Source: Pseudomonadota bacterium (GTDB lineage: Bacteria > Pseudomonadota > Alphaproteobacteria > Rhizobiales > Pleomorphomonadaceae). From it: a DNA stretch of 64,000 nucleotides. Below, piece by piece: positions 62,048 through 64,000 of this stretch. The notes under the pieces are model-generated. The model did no database searches and was not told where the DNA came from. It worked only from the letters and a program-made list of their open reading frames with translations. Numbering within the stretch: the stretch's first letter is position 1; each line of letters begins with the position of its first letter. Both the position numbers and the translations under genes were made by a program. The stretch lies in assembly GCA_023436885.1 (NCBI GenBank), contig JAEZHI010000034.1:1-64000 (forward strand), given 5' to 3'.

Positions 62048-62539
62048 TCTGACGATCAGCTCCAGGACAACTTGCAGAGCTGAATGAGTCGAGTTGCCTG
62101 ACCGACCTCGATGTTAGGTTCCGTCTCTCCGGCATCATCAATCCGCCCAACGCGACGCGCCATCGTTACGACATCCTTGAGCTGACGGGGCAATTTTTCG
62201 ATCCCGGCGCGGAAGATGGCTTCGAGTTTTTCGTTGTCAATCCAAGCACGGTTTTGCGACGTCTCGCCATATGGCACGCCCGGCGACATTCCGAATGATG
62301 GAGTGAAAATCGTCCGCACTGCCTCAGCATGCGAGCAGTTGGAGCCTGAGCAGGGAACCTTGGCACGTCAATAATGGAAGCGACCTCGCATATTGCCAAT
62401 TTCCGTTTCAACCGGAACCGTCCTCCCTATCGCCCTGGACGTAAGCTCCGGCGATCATTCAAAAACGGCGGCCGAATCAATTCGCAATAGGCCACTTTTG
62501 GCGCAATTATAAACAGATACAAGTTCTCTGGAGAGAGAT
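62048..62539. other. Right junction of the island
   Basis: About 490 bases between the methyltransferase and tRNA genes. An 87-codon open frame on the minus strand (62056-62319) ends EVGQATRLIQLCKLSWS and has protein-like composition. I cannot assign it, and it may be the tail of a broken gene. No integrase is seen. Confidence 0.45.
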
Positions 62540-62560
62540 TGGCTGGGGGACCTGGATTCG
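62531..62560. repeat. Right direct repeat overlapping tRNA-Gln 3' end (att-like)
   Basis: Partner of the repeat at 25006-25034. It covers the T-arm and acceptor end of the tRNA-Gln gene and 9 bases beyond. The intact tRNA on this side is the arrangement left by integrases that use tRNA 3' ends. Confidence 0.65.
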
Positions 62561-62613
62561 AACCAAGACGAACGGAGTCAGAGTCCGTCATTCTACCGTT
62601 AAATTATCCCCCA
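62540..62613 (-). tRNA. tRNA-Gln (anticodon CUG)
   Basis: Read on the minus strand, the acceptor arms TGGGGGA and TCCCCCA pair perfectly. The anticodon stem ACGGA/TCCGT encloses the loop CTCTGAC (anticodon CTG). The T-loop is GGTTCGAATCC. A G discriminator and an encoded CCA end the gene (with CCA, 74 bases). The pattern is that of alphaproteobacterial tRNA-Gln. Confidence 0.93.
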
Positions 62614-62996
62614 GCGGGACCCCGTCGGTTTCGGGGGCGGCGATGAAGCGTCGCTTCGTCGGCTGCGGCGTTCTGGTACCCGATCGGAAATGCCCTGTCA
62701 AGGCGCCGGCAAAGCTTCCTTCAAACCAAGCTGTACATAACGCCTGACCGCGGCGAATTTGGCGGCAAGCGCATAAGCTAGTCATTATTACCAATGTTAT
62801 TATTGATAGTGATTGCAAGGGTATATTAAGAAAGCTGCACCCAAAAGTCTGGGCCCAAGCTGACGTTACCGGGCGTTCCGTGCCAATATGTCCCTTACGC
62901 GATCGCGCCAAGATGTCGGCTGCCGCAAGGCGGGCCGCCCCAGAACAACGATAGCGACGCGCCCTTGTCGCCCATAATGGACTACGCTGCACTCTG
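62614..62996. other. Backbone gap upstream of tRNA-Gln
   Basis: 383 bases with no credible gene. The AT-rich stretch near 62780-62830 may hold promoters for the tRNA (leftward) or the next gene (rightward). No specific boxes are convincing. Confidence 0.4.
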
Positions 62997-63407
62997 ATGC
63001 CGTGGACGAGTTTTGCCCATGATCTCCCGCCGGAAGAGCCGGGAGTACCTGACGACAGCGGTGCCTTGCTGCGCTTGATGCAGCTCGTGCTCGCCGGTGT
63101 CGATTCATCGGGCAGCGAGGGATGCCGACTCACGCGCGATTCGGCGATCGTCAGCGTGGCCCGAGCATTGGTCGGCGAGGCGACCGAATGGACGGCTGCG
63201 AGCCGCACAGCCACCATGGCCCTGCGCGACCTGGTCTGGCGTGTCGATACGGCGCGCGGACTGTTGCTGGAAAAAGTCGGCGACCGTGCCCGCAAGGAGG
63301 TCGAAGCCCTTCTCGACACCGCCGATATTCATGCCTTTTTGAAAACGGCCCTGCCCGCACGGCCTCCAGAGGCGGAAGATGGCGAAGAAATCGCCGGCAA
63401 AGGTTGA
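62997..63407 (+). CDS. Conserved-looking small protein of unknown function
   Basis: A 136-residue, mostly helical acidic protein (LLRLMQLVLAG, then TATMALRDLVWRVDTARGLLLEKVG). I do not recognise a family. Codon usage and third-position GC match the backbone, and it is 58 bases upstream of prfC in the same direction. It is thus probably a real gene, but its ribosome site is weak. Confidence 0.55.
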   Translation: MPWTSFAHDLPPEEPGVPDDSGALLRLMQLVLAGVDSSGSEGCRLTRDSAIVSVARALVGEATEWTAASRTATMALRDLVWRVDTARGLLLEKVGDRARKEVEALLDTADIHAFLKTALPARPPEAEDGEEIAGKG

Positions 63408-63465
63408 CAAACGGCCCGCCGCGTTGTGGTTTGGCGGCCTTTCCGGGACCGCCGCGAGATCATAA

Positions 63466-64000
63466 ATGAGCAGCCTTGAATCCTCTTCTTCCGCCGAAGC
63501 GCGGCTACACCGCGAAATCGAGCGGCGGCGCACCTTCGCCATCATCTCGCACCCGGACGCCGGCAAGACGACGCTGACCGAAAAGCTGCTGCTGTTCGGT
63601 GGTGCCATCCAGATGGCCGGCCAAGTGCGCGCCCGAGGCGAGAATCGACGCACCCGCTCCGACTGGATGAAGATCGAGCGAGACCGCGGCATCTCCGTCG
63701 TCACCTCGGTGATGACCTTCGAGTATGGCGGCAACGTCTTCAACCTCCTGGATACCCCAGGCCACGAAGACTTCTCCGAAGACACCTATCGCACGCTGAC
63801 GGCCGTCGACAGCGCCATCATGGTGATCGACGCCGCTAAGGGTATCGAGGATCGTACGCGCAAGCTTTTCGAAGTCTGCCGTATGCGCGACATCCCCATC
63901 GTCACCTTTGTCAACAAGCTCGACCGCGAGGCCCGCGACCCGTTCGAAACGCTGGACGAGATCGAGAAGACGCTGGCCCTGGACACGGCGCCGATCACTT
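63466..64000 (+). CDS. prfC: Peptide chain release factor 3 (RF3), N-terminal part
   Basis: The first 178 codons of a translational GTPase that removes RF1/RF2 from the ribosome. G1 is SHPDAGKTT, the G2 switch region is RGISVVTSVMTFEY, G3 is DTPGHEDFSEDTYRTL and G4 is FVNKLDR. The ISVVTSVM and GHEDFSEDTYRTLTAVD wording is specific to RF3 rather than EF-G. The gene continues past the right edge. It belongs to the backbone flank of the island. Confidence 0.95.
   Translation, partial: MSSLESSSSAEARLHREIERRRTFAIISHPDAGKTTLTEKLLLFGGAIQMAGQVRARGENRRTRSDWMKIERDRGISVVTSVMTFEYGGNVFNLLDTPGHEDFSEDTYRTLTAVDSAIMVIDAAKGIEDRTRKLFEVCRMRDIPIVTFVNKLDREARDPFETLDEIEKTLALDTAPIT

Noticed and set aside
1..64000. 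CRISPR arrays, complete insertion sequences, prophage genes, rRNA
   Set aside because: No regularly spaced repeats, transposase genes, phage structural genes or rRNA sequence were seen on either strand.

Overview
The window is about 64 kb of high-GC DNA from an alphaproteobacterium, most likely a member of the Rhizobiales (Hyphomicrobiales). That placement rests on gene style, on close operons with ATGA and GTGA overlaps, and above all on a K-antigen cluster whose rkpA, rkpG and rkpH homologues are typical of rhizobia. The species cannot be named from the sequence alone.

Region 1 (1-4011) holds sulfur amino-acid genes. A truncated Rrf2-type regulator is divergent from an aldo/keto-reductase-like protein that has lost its catalytic residues, a cystathionine beta-synthase and a Cys/Met-metabolism gamma-lyase or gamma-synthase. 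Together the last two look like a (reverse) transsulfuration unit.

Region 2 (4134-24851) is catabolic. A leftward operon carries RidA, an RpiR/MurR regulator, an SDR, a cytoplasmic GH20 hexosaminidase, an M81 (MlrC-like) protein and an MFS exporter-like protein. Divergent from it are an NTF2-like protein, a second M81 protein and a D-threonine-aldolase-type PLP enzyme. Next comes a leftward sugar ABC importer with a Gfo/Idh/MocA dehydrogenase. Divergent from that is a GntR/UTRA regulator followed by nagA, an ROK sugar kinase, dgoK and dgoA. The set suggests import and breakdown of amino-sugar oligosaccharides, possibly by an oxidative route that ends in 2-keto-3-deoxygalactonate.

Region 3 (about 25.0-62.56 kb) is best read as a genomic island in the 3' end of a tRNA-Gln(CUG) gene. 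The intact tRNA lies at 62540-62613 (minus strand), and an imperfect copy of its 3' end plus flank lies at 25006-25034, which is the geometry expected of tRNA-targeted integration. No integrase is visible. The cargo is a capsular (K-antigen) cluster. It includes rkpA/rkpG/rkpH-type lipid-precursor genes, two sugar dehydrogenases and kpsE. A nonulosonic (legionaminic-like) acid pathway follows: neuB/legI, ptmE, FemAB-like, neuC/legG, DegT-like, legB, legC and neuA/legF. The remainder are kpsC- and kpsS-type Kdo transferases, unassigned glycosyltransferases, kpsD, kpsM, a kpsT homologue and a methyltransferase. The kpsT homologue lacks every ATPase motif, and kpsM carries a long extra N-terminal domain.

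Region 4 (62.6-64.0 kb) returns to the chromosomal backbone, with the tRNA-Gln gene, a small unknown protein and the start of prfC (release factor 3).
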